From Dryomyza anilis (lineage: Eukaryota; Arthropoda; Insecta; Diptera; Dryomyzidae): a stretch of DNA of 64,000 nt. The notes beneath the pieces were generated by a model that saw nothing but the letters and a program-made list of their open reading frames with translations, was not told the origin of the DNA and made no database searches. Location of the stretch: assembly GCA_951804985.1 (NCBI GenBank), contig OX638130.1:116573593-116637592 (forward strand), written 5' to 3'. Shown piece by piece: positions 49,456 to 59,990 of the stretch. Position 1 is the first letter of the stretch; the number at the start of each line of letters is the position of its first letter. Position numbers and translations under genes: made by a program.

Positions 49456-51055
49456 GTAATAAAAAAAAATCTTAGTGAAATTTAAAATTATTAATAAACA
49501 TTTTATTTTTAAGTGAAAACATGAAATTTAAATATAAAATTTAATTTTAGTGTAAATTAAACTTTGTTTAAATTCTCTTCACAAAAATTCAGTTATTGTT
49601 GTTGCAATTTAACTAATGTTGTTGCTGTGCAACGACGTAAAACGTGCAACATTTTAAGTAGTTGCTGACATCATTAACATCGACTGCCAGCAGCCGAGTA
49701 GCTGCCAACATGGCGATTTATTGAATAGAACTGCATTATTCAACTGTCAGCTTGAGTAAAAAGGAGATGGCAAGTGTGCCTAAAACAAGCGAAGACGTAT
49801 GAGTGCGAAAGAGCTGAAGAGTGAAGGAACTGGACAAATAACGAGAGATGGCGATATTAATGCGCGGTACTTCTTCAAGTGACAGCTAAGGCGGCTCCAT
49901 GAATTGATGCGCTGCTAAGTACTGCAACAAAATTAAAATGTTTGGCAGCAGCAATAGATGCAACAAAAAAAACAGCAACAACAACGTCAGCAACATCGAT
50001 GACATTTACAAATAGAGGTCATTTTACAAGCGGCTTAAAATTGCAAACTAATTAAATTTATCAAAGAAACTGGGCAAAACGACGAAACTCATTTCCTGTG
50101 TTGCCACATTTCGCGCAGCGATATTTGCGATGTTGCAATATTTGCCTGCTGCTGTTGCTCCAATTTCGACGCCTTATAATTGCCACACAAAATGCACAAT
50201 AGTCGTTAAGTTGCCGTTAGTTTGTCGTCATCGGCTTCATCGTTGTCGTCGTCGTTTTATGTTGTTCCTGCTGGCTACAAAATGTGCCCCATAGCGGCAA
50301 CAACAAAAAGCAAAAAAATTGTTCTCAAACAAGTTGTTTGCTGGTGCATTTGAATAAAGTTGCTACGCAGCTGGGGCAGTAGCTTAAATTAAATGATGCA
50401 GCAGCAACAATAATTATAGCAACAACAAGAATATTAAAAACAACAACAGCAACAATATCTAATCAGTTGTTTTCGCCTACTTTTTTCCAAACTATCGGTT
50501 TTTCTTGCTTTTAAGCGACATCAAAATGAAGATGTTGCTGCTGAACTATGCAATTGCAACAATTTTTATTTTATTATTCGTTGCATTTTTATGGTGCATA
50601 TTTTAATTTTAGCTTTACGCACTTTTTTTTATTGCTCTTCTATGTGTTTTCGACATTGCAATAAATTCTTATCACAGCAATAATGTTAAATTTTATTACT
50701 GAAATGAATTCTTCTTTAAAATGTTTATACCAAAAAGAAAAAGCAATTATTAAATACAATAATAAATCGTCAGACACAAACACAGCAACATCCTTTAGAG
50801 TATTGCGAGCAACAATAATGGCAGCCGCAGCCGCAGCATCAGCGACAACAGCGACGCTTTTAATCGCATTATGTATAAAATGTAATTAAGAAAAAATCTT
50901 CAACTCGAACAATTCGCAATTCTGGCAACACATACTGTGAGTGTGGGTGAGTTGAACAACGTTCAGCAGAGCAGATATACTCGCAAACACCAAGCGGGAA
51001 ATAATAAAAAAAATGTTTTCAATATGGTTTCAAATGGGTATGATTTTCCAAACAT
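49456..51055. other. Unique segment with CAG/CAA triplets
   Basis: CAACAACAGCAAC-type runs lie near 49970 and 50430, and GCAGCCGCAGCCGCAGCATC near 50820. The 68-codon frame at 50683-50889 ends in an Ala-rich run without a recognisable domain. No gene is supported. Confidence 0.4.
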
Positions 51056-51059
51056 ATTT

Positions 51060-51870
51060 TAAAAAAGTTTTAAGTAAGAGTAAAGTAAAAGACAGTAAGA
51101 AATATGTAAGTGTTAAGTAAGAGTTAAGTAAGGTTAAGCAGGTTTTTTGTAAGTGTTACGTAGGAGTTAAGTAAGAGTTAAGGAAGAGTTAAGTAAGATT
51201 AAAGAAGGAGTTAAGTGAGAGTTAAGTGAGAGTTAAGTGAGAGTTAAGTAAGAGTTAATTAAGAATTAAGTAAGAATTAAATAAAAGTTAAGTGAGAGTT
51301 AAGTAAGAGTTAAGTAAGAATTAAGTAAGAATTAAGTAAGAGTAAAGTTAGAGTTAAGTAAAAGTTAAGTAAGAGTTAAGTAAGAGTTAAGTAAGAGTTA
51401 AGTAAGAGTTAAGTAAGAGTTAAGTAAGAGTTAAGTAAGAGTTAAGTAAGAGTTAAGTAAGAGTTAAGTAAGAGTTAAGTAAGAGTTAAGTAAGAGTTAT
51501 GTAAGATTTAAGTAAGAGTTAAGTAAGAGTTAAGTAAGAGTTAAGTAAGAGTTAAGTAAGAGTTAAGTAAGAGTTAAGTAAGAGTTAAGTAAGAGTTAAG
51601 TAAGAGTTATGTAAGAGTTAAGTAAGAGTTAAGTAAGAGATAAGTAAGAGTTGTAAGAGTTAAGTATGACCTAACTAAGAGTAAAGTTTGAGTTAAGTAA
51701 GAATTAAGTAAGAGTTAAGTAAGAGTTAAGTAAGAGTTAGGTGGAGTTAAGTAAGAGTTAAGTAAGAGTTTAGTAAGAGTTTAATATAGTAACAGTTCAG
51801 TCACAGTTTATTATGAATTAAGTAAGTGTTAAATAAGAACTAAGTAAGAGTTAAGTACGAGATAAGTAAT
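51060..51870. repeat. 11-bp array (GTTAAGTAAGA)n, block 2
   Basis: This is the most homogeneous of the three blocks, with about 70 units. It is nearly perfect from 51360 to 51620 and eroded at both edges. Confidence 0.96.
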
Positions 51871-52789
51871 AGTCAATTGAGAAATCCCGCTGGGCTGTCA
51901 AACATTCGCTATATTTCGTTATAAAATTTCACTAAATGGAAATTAATTCCTGCCAATTTTTTATTGTTACTGCTGCTGTTGTTACTTTTTATACTTGCTG
52001 CTATTGTAGCTGTTATTGCTGCCCGATGATGTTGCGTGTTGTTACTATTTTGTATGTGTTTTTGTTGTTGATAAATATTCATTATTATTACTTTTGCCGC
52101 CCAGTCACTCAGAAATGCATATTTTCATCGAATTACTGCGATTTACGCCAAGCAAAATATACAGCAAAAAAAAAAGACTGCTACAATAAAGTGGTAAGTA
52201 CAAAAAATTGGTAAAATGAAATTGTTGACCAAAAGTTAAATATGAAAAGTTCAATAAAAATACAACATAATGATAACGAATACAAACAAGGATACTACAT
52301 TCGATACAAAAAAACTATATAAAAAAAGTGTTGAAAATATGGAAAATTATGCAAACATTGCGTAGTAGGTGTTTCGACCTACAGCAACATGCTGCGCAAC
52401 AGCAGCAATATTTTTTACAGCAGCAACATATGACATATGTCGGTATTTGTACCTTCTTGTGTGATTTCGCATTTTTGTAAAAAATTAATTAAAAATTACT
52501 GTTAAGTATTAATAAATCTAAAAGAGCGTTAGCAATGACAACATTATTGAGCAATATAAAAAGCACAACAACAATAAATATCCGCAGCAACAACATTTTG
52601 TTGCAAATAGCTGCAGATGACTTGCAGCTATAAAAAAATAGTTTAAAATTTAAATATTTTAGCCTTGTGCCTAAAAACAAAATGGCGCAAGGTGACAGTT
52701 ATTAAAAAAAATTAACTGAATACTTAATTTAATTATACAACTTATTTTTAAACAATAAAAGTTTTGTAAAAGATACTAATGAGTTATGT
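51871..52789. other. Unique AT-rich segment, no gene seen
   Basis: The triplet-rich stretches at 51965-52030 and 52380-52430 open short frames. No domain is recognised. Confidence 0.4.
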
Positions 52790-53320
52790 ACGTCTTTAGG
52801 AAGTAGTAAGTAAGTGCTAAGTAAGAGCTTAGTAAGACCTAAGTAAGAATGATGAATAAGTCGAGTAATAGTTATGCAAGACTTTAGTAAGAGTTACGAG
52901 TTAAGTAAGAGTTAAGTAAGTGTTAAGTAAGTGTTAAGTAAGTGTTCAGTAAGTGTTCAGTAAGAGTAAGGCAAGAGTTAAGTAAGATTTGGGTAAGTGT
53001 TAGGTAAGAGTTATGAAAGAGTTAAATAAGATTTTAGTAAGAGTTAGGTAAGAGTTAGGTAAGAGTTAAGAACGATTTAGGTCAGAATTAAGTAAGAATT
53101 AGGTAATAGTTAAGTAAGAGTCAAGTAAGAGTAAAAAAAGAGTAAAGTAAGAGTTAGGTAAGAGTTAAGTATGTGTTAGGTAAGAGTTAGGTAAGAGCTA
53201 AGTAAAAGTTAAGTAAGAGTTAATTAAGATTTAAGTAAGAATTAACTAAGAGTTTAGTAAGAGATTATTAAGGGTAGTTATTAATAAGGTAGTTATTAAT
53301 AAGAGTTAAGAGTTAAATCT
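52790..53320. repeat. 11-bp array (GTTAAGTAAGA)n, block 3
   Basis: Degenerate units occur, many reading GTTAGGTAAGA or GTTAAGTAAGT, with single-base slips. It is older looking than block 2. Confidence 0.9.
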
Positions 53321-54180
53321 TGGTTGTATTTTTCAGACACACAAAAAATGTAGCTATTGAAATAAAATCAAATATTTAAAATTTTCATTGAACTAAATAT
53401 TTATATGTTTTTATAATTAACATAACTAATAAAAAAGTTTGTAACATGTTTTTAAAGTGTCGCGTCAGTATAAGTTGAAAATTGATTAAAATTCTATAGT
53501 TTATTGGTGCCTGTTTAAAGTGCCAACAATAATAACAATAAAATTAAAAATCTAAATATATTGCTTTTGTTTTATTTTTTTTTTTCTATTTTTTAATTTA
53601 TTTTTTTCCCTTTTATCAAGCAACACCAGAAAAAACTTGTTTGACGCGCGCATGCAGCATAATTTTCTCCTAAATAATGTTGCTGTCTTTTGTTGTTGTT
53701 GCTGCTGCTGTTGTTAGTGTGACTTAAAAGCCACTCAACGCCAGTCAAGCGCTTGAAGCCACAGACGCCCACGCGCCGCCACTTGGCTGAGTGACTAGTT
53801 GGCCAAGTTAAGACTCCGCATTGCAATGCGTAAAAAGTGTTTAGCAACAAGAATTATGTTTTTGTTTTTATTAAGTATTTATATTAAGGCGATTTAGCGA
53901 GTTGTCGTTGATTGGATTTGCAGGCCTTGAAAGTTAACTATTGGCGACGTTTAGGCGCCAACATTTGCGTCGCAGCAATAATAAATAAAATAAAAATAAA
54001 GAGTTTTAAGAGTTCTTCAAATTATTAAATACATATTAGCAAAAATTATTATTAATGCTGCTGTCACGGCATATATTGCAGCAATATGTGCAACTACATT
54101 TACCTACTTGCAGCAAAGTGAAGATTAAGAAAAAAAATAAAAATAAAAAAAAAAATTAAATTTCTTATATAAAATTATAA
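53321..54180. other. Unique segment, no gene seen
   Basis: A GC-richer stretch lies at 53730-53830. The 85-codon minus frame across 53593-53850 has an Asn/Ser run from TTG/CTG triplets and no domain. Confidence 0.35.
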
Positions 54181-55430
54181 ATAAAATAATAAAATAATAA
54201 AATAATAAAATAATAAAATAATAAAATAATAAAATAATAAAATAATAAAATAATAAAATAATAAAATAATAAAATAATAAAATAATAAAATAATAAAATA
54301 ATAAAATAATAAAATAATAAAATAATAAAATAATAAAATAATAAAATAATAAAATAATAAAATAATAAAATAATAAAATAATAAAATAATAAAATAATAA
54401 AATAATAAAATAATAAAATAATAAAATAATAAAATAATAAAATAATAAAATAATAAAATAATAAAATAATAAAATAATAAAATAATAAAATAATAAAATA
54501 ATAAAATAATAAAATAATAAAATAATAAAATAATAAAATAATAAAATAATAAAATAATAAAATAATAAAATAATAAAATAATAAAATAATAAAATAATAA
54601 AATAATAAAATAATAAAATAATAAAATAATAAAATAATAAAATAATAAAATAATAAAATAATAAAATAATAAAATAATAAAATAATAAAATAATAAAATA
54701 ATAAAATAATAAAATAATAAAATAATAAAATAATAAAATAATAAAATAATAAAATAATAAAATAATAAAATAATAAAATAATAAAATAATAAAATAATAA
54801 AATAATAAAATAATAAAATAATAAAATAATAAAATAATAAAATAATAAAATAATAAAATAATAAAATAATAAAATAATAAAATAATAAAATAATAAAATA
54901 ATAAAATAATAAAATAATAAAATAATAAAATAATAAAATAATAAAATAATAAAATAATAAAATAATAAAATGATAAAATAATAAAATAATAAAATAATAA
55001 AATAATAAAATAATAAAATAATAAAATGATAAAATAATAAAATAATAAAATAATAAAATAATAAAATAATAAAATAATAAAATAATAAAATAATAAAATA
55101 ATAAAATAATAAAATAATAAAATAATAAAATAATAAAATAATAAAATAATAAAATAATAAAATAATAAAATAATAAAATAATAAAATAATAAAATAATAA
55201 AATAATAAAATAATAAAATAATAAAATAATAAAATAATAAAATAATAAAATAATAAAATAATAAAATAATAAAATAATAAAATAATAAAATAATAAAATA
55301 ATAAAATAATAAAATAATAAAATAATAAAATAATAAAATAATAAAATAATAAAATAATAAAATAATAAAATAATAAAATAATAAAATAATAAAATAATAA
55401 AATAATAAAATAATAAAATAATAAAATAAT
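54181..55430. repeat. Octamer microsatellite (AAAATAAT)n, left arm
   Basis: About 156 near-perfect octamers occur. Only two single-base variants (AATGATAA, near 54970 and 55027) stand out. The minus strand is open in all frames as an eight-residue Tyr-Tyr-Phe-Ile-Ile-Leu-Leu-Phe repeat because the period is 8 nt and no unit contains a stop on that strand. This is not a gene. It continues at 63473 beyond the LINE nest. Confidence 0.98.
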
Positions 55431-55674
55431 TTTTTTCATTTTTTTTTTTTTTTTGGGGAAAGGAGGGCAAAAATGCATTTTTGCATCCGACGTTGGGTCG
55501 TCACCCAGCGTGGTATGTCGGGCTCACCGTTCAGGCATACCGACTAAAAACCCCCCTTATCTCTCTTGGGAAATGCTTCCACCCCGGCACCGCTACCGCA
55601 TTACTTCGAGGTGGATCCCACTTTGGCTTTTCAGCCATCTACTTCATGGCCTGCGTCCTGGCCCCCCGCTTTCT
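55431..55674 (-). other. Element A 3' UTR and A-tail
   Basis: About 220 nt follow the ORF2 stop, ending on the minus strand in CCTCCTTTCCCC then A16, TG, A6 before the array. The repeated word TGCATTTTTGC at 55483-55466 and GGGTGACGACCC (minus strand) can pair internally. Such 3' structures are known binding sites for the reverse transcriptase in R1-clade elements; a role here is inference. Confidence 0.75.
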
Positions 55675-58659
55675 TTAATTTAATGCTGCATCTAAATCGA
55701 ATTTCTTTGTTCTTAGAACATATTCGCTATATTTTGCCACAGCGTTCCAGCTTTCTTCGTCTGTCGTCATCTTGTCTATCAGATTTTCGACTGTTACTGG
55801 GCCCAGAGCCTTCTCCAGCTCGTCACGATTTTCCGACCAGCGAATACATTTGAAAAATGTGTGTTCTGCATCATCTACAGTGTCCGCCTCTTCGTACAGA
55901 CAGTGAGGTGAGTTGCATTTCTCCATTTTGTGGAGGTACTTTCTGAAGTATCCATGTCCAGACAGTATCTGTGTTAAGTAGTAATTTACTTCCCCGCTAC
56001 GTCTCGTCACCCATTTGTATACGTTAGGGATAAGTCTTTGCGTCCACCTTCCGTTTTTGTCGTTGTTCCAGCGTGTTTGCCAATTTGCAAATGTCTGCTG
56101 CTTTTCTACTTCTATTGATGACGATTCGCGTCGTTCGTTCTGCTTCAGTGTCCATATTTTCTTACGCTCCTGTGCTTGGAGATCTATTGGGATCATTCCT
56201 GCTATTACGAGTACTGCAGACGCCGATACTGTTCGGTATGCTGAGGTAACCCGTAGAGCAGCCGTTCTCTGCACTGCCAAGAGAGTATTTGCCCTTTGTT
56301 TCGTGTTCAGTGCTCCCGCCCAGATGTCGCATCCATAGAGGAGAATGCCGTTACTGGCTTCCATGAGCAGCTTGCGTTTGCTTGGAAGCGGTCCCCCAAT
56401 GTTCGCCATTAACCGGCTGAGCTGTGCTGTTGTTTTTGCAGCTTTATTGCATGCATAATGGATCTGGCTCATGTATGTTAGCTTCGGATCCAGTCTTATG
56501 CCGAGGTATTTCACCGATTTTTTAGTGGGTATTACCACATCGCCGACTCTAATGTCTATCTCAACGGGGATCTGTCGTCTGGTGAGTAGTAGGAGCTCTG
56601 TTTTGTGTGTGGCCAGCTGCAGTCCATGTGAGTCTAGCCATGCTTTCGTTCTTATCATTACTTGTCTAAGTCTGCGTTGTGCTTCGTCCGTGTTTCTGGC
56701 TTTGATTACTGCTGCGATGTCATCCGCGTAGCCCACTAGAAATGTATCCTCCGGCATTTCGATTTTTAGTATTTCATTATAACTTATGTTCCACAGATCT
56801 GGACCCAGGATAGATCCCTGTGCTGCACCCGAAGTGACTTGCATTTTCCTCGGGCCTCCACTCGTGTTGTATATGAGTTCCCTGTCTTTCAGGTAGCTCT
56901 TGATCATCTTCATGAGGTATTGCGGTACAGCGAAGTTGTTTTCGAGAGCTTGCAAAATATCTGTCCATCTAAGACTGTTGAAAGCGTTCTTGATATCGAG
57001 GGTAGCAAGAAGAACCACGGGTCTGGTGAATTGTGTCTCCTGTTGTGCGGCTTCGACTACACGAACTACCTCTTTTAAAGCTCCAATAGTGGACTTCCCT
57101 GGACGGAATCCATGCTGCCTCTTTGATAGTCCTCCTCCTGCTCGGATAGCTTCTTCAAGTCGCGGTTTTATTAGTCGCTCTAGTAGTTTCCCTGCCGTAT
57201 CTAGCATACAGAGTGGTCTGTATGCAGATGGAGATTCAGGGTCTCCCTTTCCTTTGCTGATAAGAACAAGTTGCTGTTTTTTCCAAGCCTCCGGAAACAC
57301 TCCTTCTTTTAAACAGCTATTATACATGTTCAGGAGTATCTCGGGTCGATGGTTTGCTATCTCTTTTATTACTTCTGTTGGTATTCCGTCCGGACCAGGC
57401 GCCTTTTTGTTTTGGAGACTACGGGCGGCTGCTTTGAGTTCCTCTTCTGTGAACAGAGTGCAGTTTGTAGTATCTTCCGCATCTGCAATGTCTTCCCTGA
57501 TATCGTGTGTCGGGAAAAGCGACTTCACAATATTATCCATGGTTTTCTCATCCATTTCGCGTACCGGGTTCTTAACCCCAAGCTTTTTCATGACAATTTT
57601 ATAGCCCAGACCCCATGGGTTTCTATTTAAATCTTCGCGTAATTCTTCCCACAGTTCTCTCTTACTGTTGAATATGGCGTTGCGGAGTCTTTTCTTTGCC
57701 TGTTTATATTCTATGCGCTCCGCTTCGGATGTGCCCCTGCGAACTGCTCTGGTAAATTTGCGTCTACTTCGGATGCAATTTCGTCTAAGGTCATCTATGG
57801 TGTCGTTCCACCAGTGTACCGCCGTTTTATTTATATTAGGTCGTTTCGCCCTAGGCATCGCTTTGTTACAACCCAGTCGGATGATAGTCATAACTCGTTT
57901 CACTACGGTTTTTGCGTCTTCGTCAATTTCCACTTCTTCCATTCGTCTATCTATCTCTGCCACAAGAACGGGTGTGTTCAGTTTGCTCACGTTCCATTTG
58001 CGGGTACTCGTACTGCTCTTTATTGCGGATACCATGCCGCCTGATTGAAAGTTGTATGAAATATACTGGTGGTCGCTGGCCGTATAAATTTCGAGTACTT
58101 TCCAATTTTTTATTTTGTTCGCAATTCTCTCGGATACCAAGGTTATGTCCGGTATGGTGCCCTCGCACCCAGGTCGCCTGAAGGTTGACACGTTTCCCAC
58201 GTTTGAGACTATAAGCCCGGTTCTAGCAGCCATTTGCACAATTTTTCTGCCTCTTGAGTTGGTAGTTTGCATTCCCCATTCTGCTGCTCGAGAATTAAAA
58301 TCACCCGCCACTATCAGGTGTCCACCGATGTCTCTTATCGTATCTTCGATCCCTTCCAGCTTTCTCTGGAATTCGTCGATGCGATCGCTAGGAGTAAGGT
58401 AGCAGCTGACCAGGGTGGCGTTGTTAATCTGCACCCAGACGAAGCCATTTCCTTTTCCACTACTATTTGGTTGTATTTGGCTGGTGTTTGGTATCCATAT
58501 TGCTGCAGTTTCCGTGTCGTCATGGAGCCAGAACCCGCTTGTTTTCATTGTGTATTGCTCGCTGATGATTGCAATATCCGCTTCCTGTTCTATTACTATT
58601 TGAGGCAAGAGAGCATCTGCCACCTTTCCTCTATGCATATTTAACTGAAGTATTTTCAT
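55675..58659 (-). CDS. Element A ORF2: endonuclease-reverse transcriptase
   Basis: This 994-residue polyprotein nicks target DNA and copies the element RNA at the nick by target-primed reverse transcription. An APE-type endonuclease occupies residues 1-205 with intact motifs: Q5-L6-N7, E34, G119-D120-F121-N122, W128, D171 and S195-D196-H197. Reverse transcriptase lies at about 410-660: APGPDGIP (420-427), YRPLCMLDTAGK (480-491), LDIKNAFN with catalytic D555, GAAQGSILGP (611-620), and YADD at 644-647. The C-terminal region holds the Cys/His cluster C.SPHC...EHTFFKC, typical of the R1 clade. There is no RNase H domain. Length is normal for the family and no stops or frameshifts occur. The start codon overlaps the ORF1 stop as ATGA, implying coupled translation. 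Expression now is uncertain because element B splits the parent element upstream. Confidence 0.96.
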   Translation of the reverse strand: MKILQLNMHRGKVADALLPQIVIEQEADIAIISEQYTMKTSGFWLHDDTETAAIWIPNTSQIQPNSSGKGNGFVWVQINNATLVSCYLTPSDRIDEFQRKLEGIEDTIRDIGGHLIVAGDFNSRAAEWGMQTTNSRGRKIVQMAARTGLIVSNVGNVSTFRRPGCEGTIPDITLVSERIANKIKNWKVLEIYTASDHQYISYNFQSGGMVSAIKSSTSTRKWNVSKLNTPVLVAEIDRRMEEVEIDEDAKTVVKRVMTIIRLGCNKAMPRAKRPNINKTAVHWWNDTIDDLRRNCIRSRRKFTRAVRRGTSEAERIEYKQAKKRLRNAIFNSKRELWEELREDLNRNPWGLGYKIVMKKLGVKNPVREMDEKTMDNIVKSLFPTHDIREDIADAEDTTNCTLFTEEELKAAARSLQNKKAPGPDGIPTEVIKEIANHRPEILLNMYNSCLKEGVFPEAWKKQQLVLISKGKGDPESPSAYRPLCMLDTAGKLLERLIKPRLEEAIRAGGGLSKRQHGFRPGKSTIGALKEVVRVVEAAQQETQFTRPVVLLATLDIKNAFNSLRWTDILQALENNFAVPQYLMKMIKSYLKDRELIYNTSGGPRKMQVTSGAAQGSILGPDLWNISYNEILKIEMPEDTFLVGYADDIAAVIKARNTDEAQRRLRQVMIRTKAWLDSHGLQLATHKTELLLLTRRQIPVEIDIRVGDVVIPTKKSVKYLGIRLDPKLTYMSQIHYACNKAAKTTAQLSRLMANIGGPLPSKRKLLMEASNGILLYGCDIWAGALNTKQRANTLLAVQRTAALRVTSAYRTVSASAVLVIAGMIPIDLQAQERKKIWTLKQNERRESSSIEVEKQQTFANWQTRWNNDKNGRWTQRLIPNVYKWVTRRSGEVNYYLTQILSGHGYFRKYLHKMEKCNSPHCLYEEADTVDDAEHTFFKCIRWSENRDELEKALGPVTVENLIDKMTTDEESWNAVAKYSEYVLRTKKFDLDAALN
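58656..58659 (-). promoter_or_regulatory. ATGA stop-start overlap of ORF1 and ORF2
   Basis: The ORF1 stop TGA (58658-58656) shares two bases with the ORF2 start ATG (58659-58657). Stop-start overlaps are known to mediate termination-reinitiation in the R1-clade element SART1 (there as UAAUG). The same mechanism is inferred here. Confidence 0.8.
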
Positions 58660-59843
58660 CGCGCCTTTTGTTTACTTGCCTTGCAGCTTCTCGATCCGGG
58701 CAAGTGGTCTACCGCGCTCTGTGCGTCTTCCGAGCAGATACAGCATTTTGGTGGATTTTTGCACTCTTTCGGCTGATGGCCCTTCTCGCCACAACGGATG
58801 CATAGTCCCATGCCCTTTCTGTCTGGTCCTTCGCATTCCCACTGCATATGGCCTGACCCGAAGCACCTGAAGCACCGTTTTCTTTCCTCTCGATACTGGA
58901 TTCTGCAATTTGTCCAAGCAATTTTTATACGTTCCGTCTTTAATAATTCATTTGCGCCAGTCACTGGTAGTGAGACAAATGCCTTGCGTTGCTCTCTATT
59001 ATTCGTGTCAGTCAGGTGGACTGTGATATCATCCCCTTCTATATTTGTTGCAGCGTTTATGGCGGCGACAACTTCTTCTTTTGTAGAGAGGGCGTCAAGA
59101 TCTCTTATCTCTATTGTGGCTCTAGGTTTTAAATCTTTTACCAAAGCTGCTTCTTTCACAATGTCCTTGATAGCATCGCAGAACTCGTCTTTCTTTCCAC
59201 CTTTTCCCATCTCAAGCAGAATTGCACCCGTTTTTGTCTTCCGGATGGAACGGATCGCGACATTTGCCTCGTCCGGTTTGACGTTGTTTCTTATGTTTCT
59301 GAGAACTTCAGCGTAACTGTGACCCTCCATTGGTCGAATGATGACAGCTTCTGAGCGCTCCTTTGGCTTTCTTGGAGGCTTCTTTCTTACAACTTCCTTC
59401 TTTGGTCTCCAGGGTATCTTATCGTTTCTCGAGTTTTCTTCCCGCGGTCGTCTTTTTGTTGTCATCGTTTTTTCCATCTCAATAGAGCTTTCCCTCGGTT
59501 TCTTTCCGGGGTTTTTCTCAGCCGGGCTTGATGCGCTGCTTTTCTTCTGAGGTATTGAAGACGTTGTGATAACGCCTCTTTTCTTTGCATTTTTTGAGAT
59601 CTCAGCAGTGGTTTTGCTTGTCTCTTTTTCTTTTTCCGCGGTTTTCCAGTTTCTGCGATAGTCTCCAATTATATCAAGTAGCTCTTCCAGCTCCGATACT
59701 CCATTTTGGACATCCATATTGATGTTTCTCTGTCTGTTTATCGCCAGTCTCATTTTCTGGAGAACCTTTTGCTCTTTGCTGCAATTGCACAGGTTTGCTG
59801 TCGTATTCCCTCCCTCCCTCATCCTACTCCACGCTACTAGCAT
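58656..59843 (-). CDS. Element A ORF1: zinc-knuckle nucleic-acid-binding protein
   Basis: This 395-residue protein would package element RNA into a ribonucleoprotein. Residues 45-75 are acidic/leucine-rich (a possible short coiled coil). Residues 80-165 are Lys/Arg/Ser-rich and probably disordered, with basic blocks such as KKEVVRKKPPRKPK that could direct nuclear entry. Residues 170-320 match the conserved pre-knuckle region of R1-type ORF1 proteins. Three C-terminal zinc knuckles follow: C324-C327-H332-C337, C348-C351-H356-C361, and a looser C367-C370-H380-C387. The first ATG sits two bases from the junction with element B, so the native start is uncertain; it could be an internal Met (M8 or M31), or the native N-terminus could have lain beyond the insertion. 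The frame is open throughout. Confidence 0.92.
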   Translation of the reverse strand: MLVAWSRMREGGNTTANLCNCSKEQKVLQKMRLAINRQRNINMDVQNGVSELEELLDIIGDYRRNWKTAEKEKETSKTTAEISKNAKKRGVITTSSIPQKKSSASSPAEKNPGKKPRESSIEMEKTMTTKRRPREENSRNDKIPWRPKKEVVRKKPPRKPKERSEAVIIRPMEGHSYAEVLRNIRNNVKPDEANVAIRSIRKTKTGAILLEMGKGGKKDEFCDAIKDIVKEAALVKDLKPRATIEIRDLDALSTKEEVVAAINAATNIEGDDITVHLTDTNNREQRKAFVSLPVTGANELLKTERIKIAWTNCRIQYREERKRCFRCFGSGHMQWECEGPDRKGMGLCIRCGEKGHQPKECKNPPKCCICSEDAQSAVDHLPGSRSCKASKQKAR

Positions 59844-59845
59844 AC

Positions 59846-59851
59846 TCAGTT
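59846..59851 (+). promoter_or_regulatory. Possible initiator (TCAGTT) at element B 5' end
   Basis: TCAGTT matches the insect initiator consensus TCAKTY and lies at the very start of element B. Internal promoters beginning at the first base are known for fly LINEs. No clear downstream promoter element is visible at the expected spacing, so the call is tentative. Confidence 0.3.
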
Positions 59852-59990
59852 GATACTGCAGTGAGTGCGCGATCTACGCCGTGGTGAAGGCATAACACTC
59901 ACCACGGCTTGGCTTGCGCTCTCATTTGTTTGTGTCAACTGCAGCGCGCTGGTAGTATGTATGTTTGGTTTGAATTTGCCCAGTAGAAAA

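Noticed and set aside
54165..55478. 437-codon and 431-codon open frames of YYFIILLF repeats
   Set aside because: They are the translation of an (AAAATAAT)n microsatellite that lacks stops on the minus strand. Nothing supports expression as protein.
56015..59668. Many open frames of 60-234 codons opposite or overlapping element A ORFs
   Set aside because: They are shadow frames of ORF1 and ORF2, with no independent motifs.
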